Assembly: GCA_965373045.1 (NCBI GenBank)
Contig: CBDVEQ010000035.1
Coordinates: 1 to 16,073 of the forward strand
DNA: 16,073 nt
From: DAOVDI01 sp965373045
GTDB lineage: Bacteria > Acidobacteriota > Aminicenantia > Aminicenantales > Aminicenantaceae
Direction: 5' to 3'
Shown: in pieces, positions 1 to 7,889 of the stretch
Layout of the letters: each line of letters starts with the position of its first letter
Position numbering within the stretch: the first letter of the stretch is position 1
Notes under the pieces: model-generated
Seen by the model: the letters and a program-made list of their open reading frames with translations, nothing else
Databases searched by the model: none
Told to the model about the DNA's origin: nothing
Made by a program: the position numbers and the translations under genes

Positions 1-1322
1 CATTTGCCATTCTCTTCCTCTGGCTGTACAAACAAAAAGCCGGAAACGATCCCAACCACCGGGCCAGCTCACGATGGCAAAGATTTCTTCTTTCAAACGG
101 GTCGGATTATGCTGCCTGCGTCCTAGTGGGAATCGCTGTGTATTCCAAACCCCCGAATATAATACTTTTAGCTCCTCTTCTGATCTATACACTCAGCCGG
201 AAAAAATTCCTGAAAGCAGGAGCTATGCTCGCAATATTTCTTCTTGTATCCGGTATTTTCTGGGGAGTAAATCAAATAGCCACGGGCAACTGGAATTACC
301 AGGGTGGAGAAAGGAAGATCTTCCATTACAAATATCCCTTTGCCAAGGCCAATATGACTTTTGACAACCTCGGCCAGGAGATGACATCAGAAGGCTACGG
401 GGAAAAGCATTTCCTTACGCCAAGGATCTTTATTCGGAATTTTTTCTATTATTTTGTTGGACGATACACAGGTTTAGCCTGGTATTTTGTCCCCGCCCTT
501 CTCGCCCTTATTTTATTTTTTATAGAAAAAAAGCGGTTTTACCAGTGGCTGCTCTTTGCGACGCTCTCAGCAGAGATTCTGATCTATATTATTTTTATGC
601 CGGACAACTACTCAGGAGGCGGAGGAGCCCTGGCCAACCGTTATTTTTTATGCATTTACCCGCTGTTTTTCTTCCTGCCGGAATCTAAAAAAAGGTTAAA
701 AGGTATCGGTTTTAGTTGGGTATTTGCTGCAATTTTCATCTCACAGATCCTGTTAAGCCCGATCTATCATTCCCGTTTCCCAGCCACTCACCCCAAACGA
801 TTTCCTTTCAAACTTTTTCCGCCTGAACTGACTCTGATCAATAACCTCCCGGTCGGCACCAATCCTTTCGCAAAACTGATAAAAACAGGATCTCCCCCAA
901 ACATCGGGTTCATCCACCATCTGGATGACAATTTTATCCCCAAGCTTCGGAAATTCCAACTGAAAGAAGGACAATCCATCGAAAAGGGAATCTGGACTAG
1001 AGGCCCCCATAAAGCGGAAATGATCCTCGAAACAAACTTCCCCATAAAAAAGCTGATATTTCACCTGCGGAACAATGCCCGTATGACAAACAGCATCACG
1101 GTTCAAGTCGCAAGTCAAAAAAAGAAGATTACTCTCGGCCGTTTTAATAAGGGAGTCCTATCGTTCCAGCCGGGGCCGGGTTTCCGTATCAGGAATAAAC
1201 ACCTTTATATTCTCAAAGTCAAATCCGCAAAAAGCTCTATCCCCTATTATGAATCCGAAGATTCAAATGACAAAAGAAACCTGGGCGCTTATTTCGAACT
1301 GGAACTTATCCCAGATCAATAG
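1..1322 (+). CDS. GT-C type membrane glycosyltransferase-like protein, 5' end missing
   Basis: The reading frame is open from the left edge (first full codon at base 3), giving 439 visible residues; the true start lies outside the window. Visible are about six hydrophobic segments, including one just after the edge around a YSKPPNI motif, then AMLAIFLLVSGIFWG, YFVPALLALILFF, LLFATLSAEILIYIIF, YFLCIYPLFFFL and WVFAAIFISQILL. A soluble, probably beta-rich C-terminal part of about 180 residues follows (SRFPATHP onward). A many-spanning N-terminal body with an SKPPN-like loop and a soluble tail is typical of GT-C / dolichyl-phosphate-mannose mannosyltransferase-like proteins, which move sugars from lipid carriers at the outer face of the inner membrane. 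The catalytic first loop, where the acidic residues normally sit, is not in the window, so the function is inferred from topology. Its stop overlaps the end of the convergent asparaginase gene by 7 bp. Confidence 0.6.
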   Translation, partial: FAILFLWLYKQKAGNDPNHRASSRWQRFLLSNGSDYAACVLVGIAVYSKPPNIILLAPLLIYTLSRKKFLKAGAMLAIFLLVSGIFWGVNQIATGNWNYQGGERKIFHYKYPFAKANMTFDNLGQEMTSEGYGEKHFLTPRIFIRNFFYYFVGRYTGLAWYFVPALLALILFFIEKKRFYQWLLFATLSAEILIYIIFMPDNYSGGGGALANRYFLCIYPLFFFLPESKKRLKGIGFSWVFAAIFISQILLSPIYHSRFPATHPKRFPFKLFPPELTLINNLPVGTNPFAKLIKTGSPPNIGFIHHLDDNFIPKLRKFQLKEGQSIEKGIWTRGPHKAEMILETNFPIKKLIFHLRNNARMTNSITVQVASQKKKITLGRFNKGVLSFQPGPGFRIRNKHLYILKVKSAKSSIPYYESEDSNDKRNLGAYFELELIPDQ

Positions 1323-2383
1323 AAAAGGGCCGTTCCTGTATAGATCTTTAAGCCGTCAGCATTGATCACCGACAGTGTGGCCTTTTTACGGCCTGGCATA
1401 TTGGAACAGCCAAAATCGCCTTTTTTATTGATGGCGACAAATTTTTCTCTAGGGAAAAAATCAGGATTCACTTTTTTGTATTTTTCGACGATCATTTTAA
1501 GCGCATCTTCACACGCCTGCTGCGGTGTCCGGCCTTGCTTCATCCTCATAATGATATAATATGTGGCACAGGATTTGATCACATCCTCGCCCCGGCCGGT
1601 CGCTCCGGCAGCACCGACTTCGTTGTCCACATAGAGGCCTGCGCCGATGATCGGAGAATCGCCCACGCGCCCCGGTATCTTGTTCCCAAGACCGCTTGTT
1701 GTGGTGATCCCGGCTATGTCTCCGTTGGCATCAATAGCCAGTACATTGGTCGTCCCGTGAGCAGGAACCTCCAAAGCGACGGCCTCCTCTATTCCCGACT
1801 CTTTTTTCTTGAAATCCTTCAAGTGGTCCGGAGGGCCCCAATCGTCCCTGTCGCTCATATTCTCCTTGGCCCGAAGCCAGGCTTTACGTGTTTCTTCGGT
1901 CATGAGGTTTTCTTCCTTAAACCCCCATTTGCGCGCGAAACACAATGCATCCTGCCCTACAAGCATCACATGGTCTGTTCGCTCCATGACAATACGTGCC
2001 ACAGAACTGGGGGTCTTGATGTTCTCAAGGCAGCCGACTGCACCGGCATTATATGTTTTGCCGTCCATAATGGATGCATCCAACTGGATGATTCCCTCCT
2101 CATTGGGAAATCCTCCGTATCCAACACTCCTGTCCTTGGGATCTACTTCGATGACATTGGCGGCTTTCTCGACAGCATCCACCGCAGATCCGCCCTTTTT
2201 CAGGACCTCCCAGCCTATCCCCATAGCTTTCTGCCCAGTCTCGTTTGTGTGGCTGGTGATGATCATAGGAATTTTTCCGTCCTCTGTGCTCTTGGAAAAA
2301 ACCATATCTTTAAACAAAAGCATTCCGGCCCCAAGGCCAAAACTCCGGTTGAAAAAGTGTCTCCGTGATATCTTCTTTGTCAT
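1316..2383 (-). CDS. Tat-exported N(4)-(beta-N-acetylglucosaminyl)-L-asparaginase / isoaspartyl peptidase family
   Basis: 355 residues. An N-terminal twin-arginine signal (SRRHFF at residues 6-11, then a hydrophobic GLGAGMLLF) predicts folded export by Tat. The rest is a complete glycosylasparaginase-family Ntn hydrolase. The alpha part contains GGSAVDAVEKAA (64-75) and DRSVGYGG-PNEEG (84-96). The predicted self-cleavage site lies between Gly210 and the nucleophile Thr211 in HGTTN. The beta part contains GRVGDSPIIGAG (238-249) and GAAGATGRGE (257-266), which match the substrate-binding signatures of the family. Known members release aspartate from N-linked glycoasparagine or from asparagine/isoaspartyl peptides. 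The residue before the nucleophile is Gly rather than the Asp of human and Flavobacterium enzymes, so exact substrate is open. A good ribosome site AAGGAG lies 5 nt before the ATG, supporting the start. It is transcribed alone, converging on the glycosyltransferase gene. Likely role: periplasmic amide or peptide scavenging. Confidence 0.9.
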   Translation of the reverse strand: MTKKISRRHFFNRSFGLGAGMLLFKDMVFSKSTEDGKIPMIITSHTNETGQKAMGIGWEVLKKGGSAVDAVEKAANVIEVDPKDRSVGYGGFPNEEGIIQLDASIMDGKTYNAGAVGCLENIKTPSSVARIVMERTDHVMLVGQDALCFARKWGFKEENLMTEETRKAWLRAKENMSDRDDWGPPDHLKDFKKKESGIEEAVALEVPAHGTTNVLAIDANGDIAGITTTSGLGNKIPGRVGDSPIIGAGLYVDNEVGAAGATGRGEDVIKSCATYYIIMRMKQGRTPQQACEDALKMIVEKYKKVNPDFFPREKFVAINKKGDFGCSNMPGRKKATLSVINADGLKIYTGTALFY

Positions 2384-2413
2384 CTTTACTCCTTGTAAAT
2401 AATCCTGGTTAAA

Positions 2414-2551
2414 TTAATGTTTGAATATGACCGTAAAGCTAGTTCCGTGCTTTTTATCCAGCTCGATCTTACCAGCGGTCTGCTGGGCTCTTTCTTTTTC
2501 CGCGCTCAGCTGTGATTTGGCTTTGTTTTTTAAATGATCCAAAATAACCTC
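2414..2551 (-). pseudogene. Relic resembling the C-terminus of a sensor histidine kinase
   Basis: The minus-strand frame from a TGA at 2552-2554 down to a TAA at 2414-2416 encodes 45 residues ending KKHGTSFTVIFKH. A final G-T-x-F-x-[VI]-x-F stretch is how many histidine-kinase ATPase domains end (the G3 loop strand followed by the last beta strand). The preceding part (KSQLSAEKERAQQTAGKIEL) is charged and helix-like and does not look like an HATPase core, so this is at most a decayed or rearranged remnant. There is no ATG and no ribosome site; a TTG at 2540-2542 is the only plausible start. Alternatives: a chance frame, or a small regulator. It lies directly upstream of the asparaginase gene on the same strand. 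Confidence 0.35.
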
Positions 2552-2602
2552 TCAAACAAAACTTGAAATAAAGATATCATATAAAAAATACAAAAATCAA
2601 TG

Positions 2603-2623
2603 CCTGGCCTATTCATAAAATTC
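2603..2623. repeat. Dispersed repeat copy 1 (CTATTCATAAAATTC)
   Basis: This copy reads CCTGGCCTATTCATAAAATT and then C. It matches copies at 8553-8573 and 8811-8830, which read CCTGCTTTATTCATAAAATT, except for three bases. All three copies lie between genes, in the same orientation on the plus strand. At 8553-8807 the same sequence forms the end of an element with inverted ends, so this copy may be a solo end of that element. Confidence 0.6.
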
Positions 2624-2697
2624 TATGGCACTCTGCTCAAGAAGCATATTTGCTTTTCTATAAATATTGATAAATAATGATTGGTTCACTCACAATC

Positions 2698-2723
2698 GTC
2701 ATTCCTGCGGAAGCAGGAATGAC
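2698..2723. repeat. Perfect REP-like hairpin before the first S9 peptidase
   Basis: GTCATTCCTGC and GCAGGAATGAC form a perfect 11-bp stem around a GGAA loop. The sequence belongs to the widespread CGTCATTCC(C/T)GC...GC(G/A)GGAAT type of intergenic palindrome seen in many bacteria. Its right arm ends 4 nt before the AGGAG ribosome site (2728-2732), so if transcribed it would fold in the leader directly ahead of translation start. It has no U-run and is not a terminator. Confidence 0.8.
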
Positions 2724-2738
2724 AGGTAGGAGAAAATT

Positions 2739-5138
2739 ATGAAAAAAAGGATCATAGTTTGTTTTTCTGTTTTATTAGTACTTTTCGCTTTCACGCTCTC
2801 AGCCCAGGAGCTTTACAAGCTTCCGCCGAAAGAAGTCCTTGATATAATCAACGCTGCTCCGCCTCCCCGTGCCAGCCTGAGTCCAACAGGCGAAATAATG
2901 CTCCTATACGAGTATAAGATCTATCCTTCCATCGATTACATGTCCCAGCCCCTGCTCCGGATAGCCGGAACACGGCTTCTTCCCAAATATAATGCCCGTC
3001 AGGTCACAACGTTCACCACTAGTTTTACATTCAAAAATATCAGGGACGGTTCTATTTTACCGGTCCAGATCCCTGAGAATGCAAGACTGGGAAACCCGAG
3101 CTGGTCCCATGACGGCAAAAACATCGCCTTTCTTAATTACACCGGCAACGGCTGTCAACTCTGGGTTGCTGACTCAGCAACCGGAAAGGCTCGGCCCATC
3201 AAGGGTATTCAGGTCAACGCCACCCTGACTTCTGGATTACAGTGGCTTAGCGACAGCCGCCACATTCTTGTGGCTGCCTGCCTGAAAGAACGCGGCGCTC
3301 CCCCGCCCAAGCCCTTAGTTCCGAAGGGCCCCAATATCCAGGAAACCTCGGGCCGTGTGGCAAAGATCCGCACCTACCAGGACCTCCTTCAGACACCCTA
3401 TGATGAGGCCCTGTTCGATTACTACACAACATCGCAGTACTTTGAAGTGGATACTGTAACAGGCGAAAAAAGAAAGATCGCTTTGCCAGGTATCTTTCTT
3501 GGCACAACACTGTCTCCGGACGGCAATTTCTTCATGGTTCACAAGCTTAAAAAACCATATTCCTACCTTGTACCCTACTACCGCTTCGCGCATAATTTCG
3601 AGATCTGGGACAAGAACGGAAACCTCGTACATCTATTGGCCGAAAAACCGGTGGAGGAAGAGACACCCATCAGCGGTGTGGCCACAGGGATGCGTTCCGT
3701 ATCCTGGAGAAAACACAAACCGGCAACCCTTGTCTGGGTCGAAGCCCTGGACGATGGCGATCCTGAAAAGAAAGTCCTTTACAGGGACAAGATCATGACC
3801 CTGGATGCTCCCTTTAAAGGCGAACCCAAAGAGATATTCAAGTGCAAAGACCGTTATGCCGGTATCACCTGGTTAAAACCGGTTGGAAAAGCATTCATCA
3901 ACACAAGAGATTGGAAGCGTCGCTGGCGTACATCCTCCCTGGTTAATGTGGACGATCCTTCTCAAACACCGAAGAAATTCATTGATATGAGCTCCCAGGA
4001 CCGCTACAACGACCCTGGAAGGCTGGTCTTCACACGCACCATCACAGGAGACAGCATCCCGCTTCAGGATAAAAGCTGGATCTATCTCTCCGGTTCCGGC
4101 TCCTCCCCCGGAGGCGACAGGCCTTTTCTTGACAGGATGAATCTGAAAACCCTGAAAAAAGAACGGCTGTTCCAAAGTGCTGAAAAAACCTATCAACGTT
4201 TTATTGCTTTTTCCGGGAAGAACAGAAAACAGATCATCATCAGCCATGAAACCAAAACCGAGCCGCCCAACTATTACCTCTATGATCTCAAAAGAAAGAA
4301 AAAGGTCAAGGCACTCACTATCTATAAAGATCCCGCCCCCCAGATGACCGGCATGAAAAAACAGCGGATTGCATACAAGCGGGCAGATGGCGTGGACCTA
4401 TACGGCACTCTTTACCTGCCGCCTGATCACATAGAAGGCCAGAGGCTGCCCTGTGTTATCTGGGCCTATCCCAGAGAATTCAGCGACCCAAAGATCGCAG
4501 GGCAGATCAGAGGTTCGGCGCACCGTTTCACTTTTTTTCGAGGAACTTCCCAGCTCTTCTATGTGACTCAGGGATATGCTGTGCTCGACGGGGCTCAAAT
4601 GCCTGTACTCGGAGACTCAAAGACCATGAACGATACTTTTGTCGAACAGATCGTCGCCGCGGCCAAGGCTGCTATCGACAAGTTGGACGCAATGGGAATC
4701 ATCGACCCAAAACGGGTCGGAGTGGGAGGACACAGCTACGGCGCTTTTATGACCGCCAATCTATTGGCCCACTGCGACCTTTTTGCCGCAGGCTGCGCAA
4801 GAAGCGGCGCCTATAACCGGACCCTGACACCCTTTGGTTTCCAGAGCGAGCGCCGCACTCTCTGGCAGGCACCGGAACTGTATTTTAAGGTCTCTCCATT
4901 CATGCACGCCCACACGATCCAGGCCCCTATCCTCCTCATCCACGGTGAGGTGGATAACAATTCAGGCACTTTCCCCATCCAGTCCCGAAGGCTTTTTCAC
5001 GCGCTCAAAGGGCACGGAGCCACAGCCCGCCTAATCATGCTTCCAAACGAAAGCCATGGATACCGCTCCAAAGAATCCGTGCTTCATGTCCTCGCCGAGA
5101 TGATCGAGTGGTTTGATAAATATGTCAAAGATAAATAA
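2739..5138 (+). CDS. Exported S9 family serine peptidase, glutamyl-endopeptidase-like (S9D type)
   Basis: 799 residues. A Sec signal peptide (MKKRIIVCFS... cleaved after LSA, about residue 22) predicts periplasmic or outer location. Residues about 25-530 form a beta-propeller-like region with repeated S-x-D-G-K/N blades (SWSHDGKNIAF at 121-131, LSPDGNFFMV at 258-267). Residues about 540-799 are an alpha/beta-hydrolase peptidase domain. The triad is visible: Ser666 in GGHSYGAF, Asp739 in HGEVDNN and His773 in NESHGY. The stretch ARSGAYNRTLTPFGFQSERR (687-706) and the opening YKLPPKEVLDII are hallmarks of the bacterial relatives of plant chloroplast glutamyl endopeptidase, which cut after acidic residues in short peptides; that specificity is inferred. 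Start is set by AGGAG at 2728-2732, 6 nt upstream. It is followed 80 bp later by a second, only distantly related S9 peptidase. Confidence 0.93.
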   Translation: MKKRIIVCFSVLLVLFAFTLSAQELYKLPPKEVLDIINAAPPPRASLSPTGEIMLLYEYKIYPSIDYMSQPLLRIAGTRLLPKYNARQVTTFTTSFTFKNIRDGSILPVQIPENARLGNPSWSHDGKNIAFLNYTGNGCQLWVADSATGKARPIKGIQVNATLTSGLQWLSDSRHILVAACLKERGAPPPKPLVPKGPNIQETSGRVAKIRTYQDLLQTPYDEALFDYYTTSQYFEVDTVTGEKRKIALPGIFLGTTLSPDGNFFMVHKLKKPYSYLVPYYRFAHNFEIWDKNGNLVHLLAEKPVEEETPISGVATGMRSVSWRKHKPATLVWVEALDDGDPEKKVLYRDKIMTLDAPFKGEPKEIFKCKDRYAGITWLKPVGKAFINTRDWKRRWRTSSLVNVDDPSQTPKKFIDMSSQDRYNDPGRLVFTRTITGDSIPLQDKSWIYLSGSGSSPGGDRPFLDRMNLKTLKKERLFQSAEKTYQRFIAFSGKNRKQIIISHETKTEPPNYYLYDLKRKKKVKALTIYKDPAPQMTGMKKQRIAYKRADGVDLYGTLYLPPDHIEGQRLPCVIWAYPREFSDPKIAGQIRGSAHRFTFFRGTSQLFYVTQGYAVLDGAQMPVLGDSKTMNDTFVEQIVAAAKAAIDKLDAMGIIDPKRVGVGGHSYGAFMTANLLAHCDLFAAGCARSGAYNRTLTPFGFQSERRTLWQAPELYFKVSPFMHAHTIQAPILLIHGEVDNNSGTFPIQSRRLFHALKGHGATARLIMLPNESHGYRSKESVLHVLAEMIEWFDKYVKDK

Positions 5139-5143
5139 TAATC

Positions 5144-5169
5144 TGGATTCCCGTTTGCACGGGAATGAC
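5144..5169. repeat. REP-like hairpin after the first S9 peptidase, inverted relative to 2698-2723
   Basis: ATTCCCGT (5147-5154) and ACGGGAAT (5159-5166) form a perfect 8-bp stem around TTGC, flanked by TGG and GAC as in the common TGGATTCCCG...CGGGAATGACG palindrome. It begins 5 nt after the stop codon of the first peptidase. No T-run follows, so it is more likely a REP-type mRNA-end stabiliser or relic than an intrinsic terminator. Confidence 0.7.
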
Positions 5170-5197
5170 GATTGATATAGAACTTAATTATTAACTA

Positions 5198-5208
5198 CAG
5201 GAATGACG
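5198..5208. repeat. Half copy of the REP-like palindrome before the second S9 peptidase
   Basis: CAGGAATGACG repeats the right arm of the hairpin at 2698-2723, without its left partner. As at the first peptidase, it lies immediately before the ribosome site (AGGAGG at 5209-5214). Confidence 0.5.
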
Positions 5209-5218
5209 AGGAGGAATT

Positions 5219-7843
5219 ATGAGCAAGCAGCGTATATATATAACCGTATTTATGATTCTTTTTATTCTGGCAGCACCTGCCTTTATTTCCGCACAAAGCA
5301 GCAGTAAAGAACCCATCAATTCTGCCATCACAGAATGGCTGCAGCTCGGACCGTTCACGACACCTTATCCTGCATTCCATGATGAAAAAGGAAAAGCGAT
5401 GGATGCAGCCAGCCTTCTCCTCTTTAATGATATAAACATCAAAAAGCTCGCGCCCGCAGCAGGACGAATCGCATTCAAGCATCAAGGAAAAGAGACCAGG
5501 TGGAAAAGCATCCGGGCGGAAGGCACTTCCCTAAAGCTCGAGTCTGATCCCGGGCTTCCATCGATTACCTACCTTGGAGTTTACGTCGATGTCACACGTT
5601 GGACACAGGCCAAGTTGACCATAAAAACACCCCAGGTTTACTCCCTCTATCTTAACGGAAAACGTATCACACAAAAAAAGATTTTCAGCCGTACTGAGAA
5701 CGGAAAAGACCAGCCCAAAGGACGCAAAGTGACGACCGACCTCCTCCTGGAAACAGGTAAACACCTGCTTCTCCTCAAAACCGTTCATGATCCCACAGCA
5801 AATACGGACTGGCATCTCAATGCTGTACTCTATTTCGACGAAATATTCGCCGATCCCCAACCTCCGAAATTCAGCCTGTCACCGCAAAAAAATATGTCTG
5901 TCTCTCTTCTCCTGGACGGCCCCAAGGTCTCTGGTGTTACGATCTCTCCCGATGCAACCGCTGCCGGCGTATACATCCGTGAATCCCAGCCGCCAAGCGA
6001 TCGATATGAAAATACATTTAATCTTTTCAATCTCTCTGACGGAAAGATCATCATGTCACTCCGGGGCACAAATTTTTCCGTGCCGTCCTGGTCTCCCGAC
6101 GGTAAATATTTTGCATACACCACCCGCGATAACAATAGCACCACACTCTGGATCGTGGACCGGACCTCAGGCGAGACTATTCCCTTCCTTAAAAAAATGA
6201 ATGATTTCGGGAGTTTCACATGGGCCCCGGATTCAAGCTATATCATTTATTCCCTCTCTCAAGAGGGGAAAAAAGATATCAAAGGCTTTAAAAAATTCAA
6301 GAATATGAATGACCGGCTTCCCGGATGGCGGACCCGCAGCTTTCTCTACAAAACAGATCTTCCAGGCGGCTCCTGCCAGAGATTGACCGCCGGCGAATTG
6401 ACTACCTCCCTCAACAGTATCAGTCCGGATGGAAAAAAACTCCTCTTCAGCCGGTCTGTCATCGACTACACAAAACGCCCTTACTCCTACACTCAGCTTT
6501 ATTCCCTCGATCTCAAGACCCTGAAACCCGAGCTTCTCTGGGAGGGACCCTGGATCAATTCCGCCCAGTGGATCCCGGGCGGGAAAAAACTGCTGGTCAT
6601 CGGAGGCCCTTCGGCCTTTGGAGAAACCGGCATCAATCTCCCCAAAGGCGTTATTCCCAACGATTATGATTCACAGGCCTATATATTTAATCCGGAATCC
6701 AAAAACGTTGACCCTATCACCAAGGAGTTCGCCCCCTCCATTGATCGTGCCATCATAGACGACAAGGAAGGAGTCATCTACTTCATTACAGGTGATAAAT
6801 CCAGCCGCTGCCTATACCGTTACGATGTGCGCAGCCGCAATTTCCTCCGGATCGATACCGGAGTCGAGGTTCTCAACCAGTTCTCCCTGGCCAGGACAAA
6901 GCCGGTTGCCCTTTATTCCGGTTCCAGTGCTGCATCTCCATCGCGCGCTTTTTTCATCAATCTCAAAGATTACAAATTCCGCATTTTTAAAGATCCAGAA
7001 AAGCAAGACTTTTCGGATGTTGCTTTCGGCCAGGTCCAGCGCTGGACATTTAAGAACAGAAAAGGAATCGACATTGAGGGCCGTGTCTATTACCCGCCGG
7101 ACTTTGACAACACGCGTAAATATCCATGTATCGTCTATTACTACGGCGGAACTTCCCCTGTCACCCGGGATTTCGGCGGCCGTTACCCTAAAAATCTGTG
7201 GGCGGCAAACGGCTATATCATTTATGTACTTCAGCCCAGCGGGACGACCGGTTTCGGCCAGAACTTCTCAGCTAAACATGTTAATGACTGGGGGATCCTA
7301 GTGGTTGACGAAATTATTTTAGGAACAACCAAATTCCTGAAGGCACACCGCTTTGTGGACACTAGTAAAGTGGGCTGTATCGGCGCATCCTACGGCGGTT
7401 TTATGACCATGCTTCTTCAGACCCGGACCAATATTTTCTCTGCGGCTGTATCCCACGCCGGCATCAGCTCCATATCCAGTTATTGGGGGGAAGGCTACTG
7501 GGGTTTTCAATACAGCGCCGTCGCAACAGCCAACAGCTTCCCCTGGAACCGGAAAGATATCTATATCGACCAGAGCGCCCTTTTTAACGCGGACAAGATA
7601 TCAACTCCCATGCTGCTCCTCCACGGTTCTTTGGACACAAATGTTCCTCCGGGGGAAAGCACACAGCTTTTTGCCGCACTCAAGCTCCTGGGCCGGGAAG
7701 TGGAATACATCCAGATCGAGGACCAGAACCATCACATCATGCAGTACTATAAAAGAAAGATCTGGACCAAGACCATTCTGGCCTGGTTCGATAAGTGGCT
7801 TAAGAAACAGCCGGAGTGGTGGGCTAGTTTATACCCGGAATAA
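5219..7843 (+). CDS. Exported S9 family serine peptidase (DPP IV / acylaminoacyl-peptidase type) with an extra N-terminal domain
   Basis: 874 residues with a Sec signal cleaved after AFISA (about residue 25). Residues about 35-215 form a beta-rich domain (WLQLGPFTTPYPAF; YLGVYVDVTRW; LYLNGKRI; a final WHLNAVLYFDEIF) that looks like a PA14 or jelly-roll carbohydrate-type module and is not part of the usual S9 enzyme. Residues about 230-600 are a TolB/DPP-like propeller with SPDG blades (SWSPDGKYFAY at 290-300, ISPDGKKLLFS at 401-411). Residues about 605-865 are the peptidase: Ser724 in GASYGGF, Asp806 in HGSLDTNVP, and probably His838 in DQNHHI, where most relatives have G-H-G or G-H-x. Members remove dipeptides or acyl-amino acids from peptide N-termini or act as oligopeptidases. 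The ribosome site AGGAGG is 4 nt before the ATG. It is likely cotranscribed with the upstream peptidase, with DUF1847 following 46 bp later. Confidence 0.92.
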   Translation: MSKQRIYITVFMILFILAAPAFISAQSSSKEPINSAITEWLQLGPFTTPYPAFHDEKGKAMDAASLLLFNDINIKKLAPAAGRIAFKHQGKETRWKSIRAEGTSLKLESDPGLPSITYLGVYVDVTRWTQAKLTIKTPQVYSLYLNGKRITQKKIFSRTENGKDQPKGRKVTTDLLLETGKHLLLLKTVHDPTANTDWHLNAVLYFDEIFADPQPPKFSLSPQKNMSVSLLLDGPKVSGVTISPDATAAGVYIRESQPPSDRYENTFNLFNLSDGKIIMSLRGTNFSVPSWSPDGKYFAYTTRDNNSTTLWIVDRTSGETIPFLKKMNDFGSFTWAPDSSYIIYSLSQEGKKDIKGFKKFKNMNDRLPGWRTRSFLYKTDLPGGSCQRLTAGELTTSLNSISPDGKKLLFSRSVIDYTKRPYSYTQLYSLDLKTLKPELLWEGPWINSAQWIPGGKKLLVIGGPSAFGETGINLPKGVIPNDYDSQAYIFNPESKNVDPITKEFAPSIDRAIIDDKEGVIYFITGDKSSRCLYRYDVRSRNFLRIDTGVEVLNQFSLARTKPVALYSGSSAASPSRAFFINLKDYKFRIFKDPEKQDFSDVAFGQVQRWTFKNRKGIDIEGRVYYPPDFDNTRKYPCIVYYYGGTSPVTRDFGGRYPKNLWAANGYIIYVLQPSGTTGFGQNFSAKHVNDWGILVVDEIILGTTKFLKAHRFVDTSKVGCIGASYGGFMTMLLQTRTNIFSAAVSHAGISSISSYWGEGYWGFQYSAVATANSFPWNRKDIYIDQSALFNADKISTPMLLLHGSLDTNVPPGESTQLFAALKLLGREVEYIQIEDQNHHIMQYYKRKIWTKTILAWFDKWLKKQPEWWASLYPE

Positions 7844-7889
7844 TAAATAATAATCTCTATAAGAGTTGAAAGGATCATAAGGATTCAAA

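Larger units (their letters stand above)
2384..2738. other. Intergenic region between divergent asparaginase and S9 peptidase genes
   Basis: These 355 bp hold, in order: the asparaginase ribosome site, a short reading-frame relic resembling a histidine-kinase tail (2414-2551), an AT-rich stretch, one copy of the TATTCATAAAATT repeat (2603-2623), and a perfect REP-like hairpin just before the peptidase start. A possible weak promoter for the peptidase (TTGCTT at 2650, AATAAT at 2673, 17-bp spacer) can be seen but is far from consensus. No intact gene is visible. Confidence 0.6.

Noticed and set aside
1535..2368. 277-codon open frame on the plus strand opposite the asparaginase gene
   Set aside because: It is antisense to a clear enzyme gene, has no ribosome site, and its translation has no domain-like features.
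5131..5144. ATAAATAATAATCT shared after both S9 peptidase genes (again at 7843-7856)
   Set aside because: It is low-complexity AT-rich sequence placed differently relative to the two stop codons, so chance similarity is likely.
5147..5166. Hairpin after the first peptidase as an intrinsic terminator
   Set aside because: The stem is fine but no T-run follows, and the sequence fits the common REP-type palindrome better.
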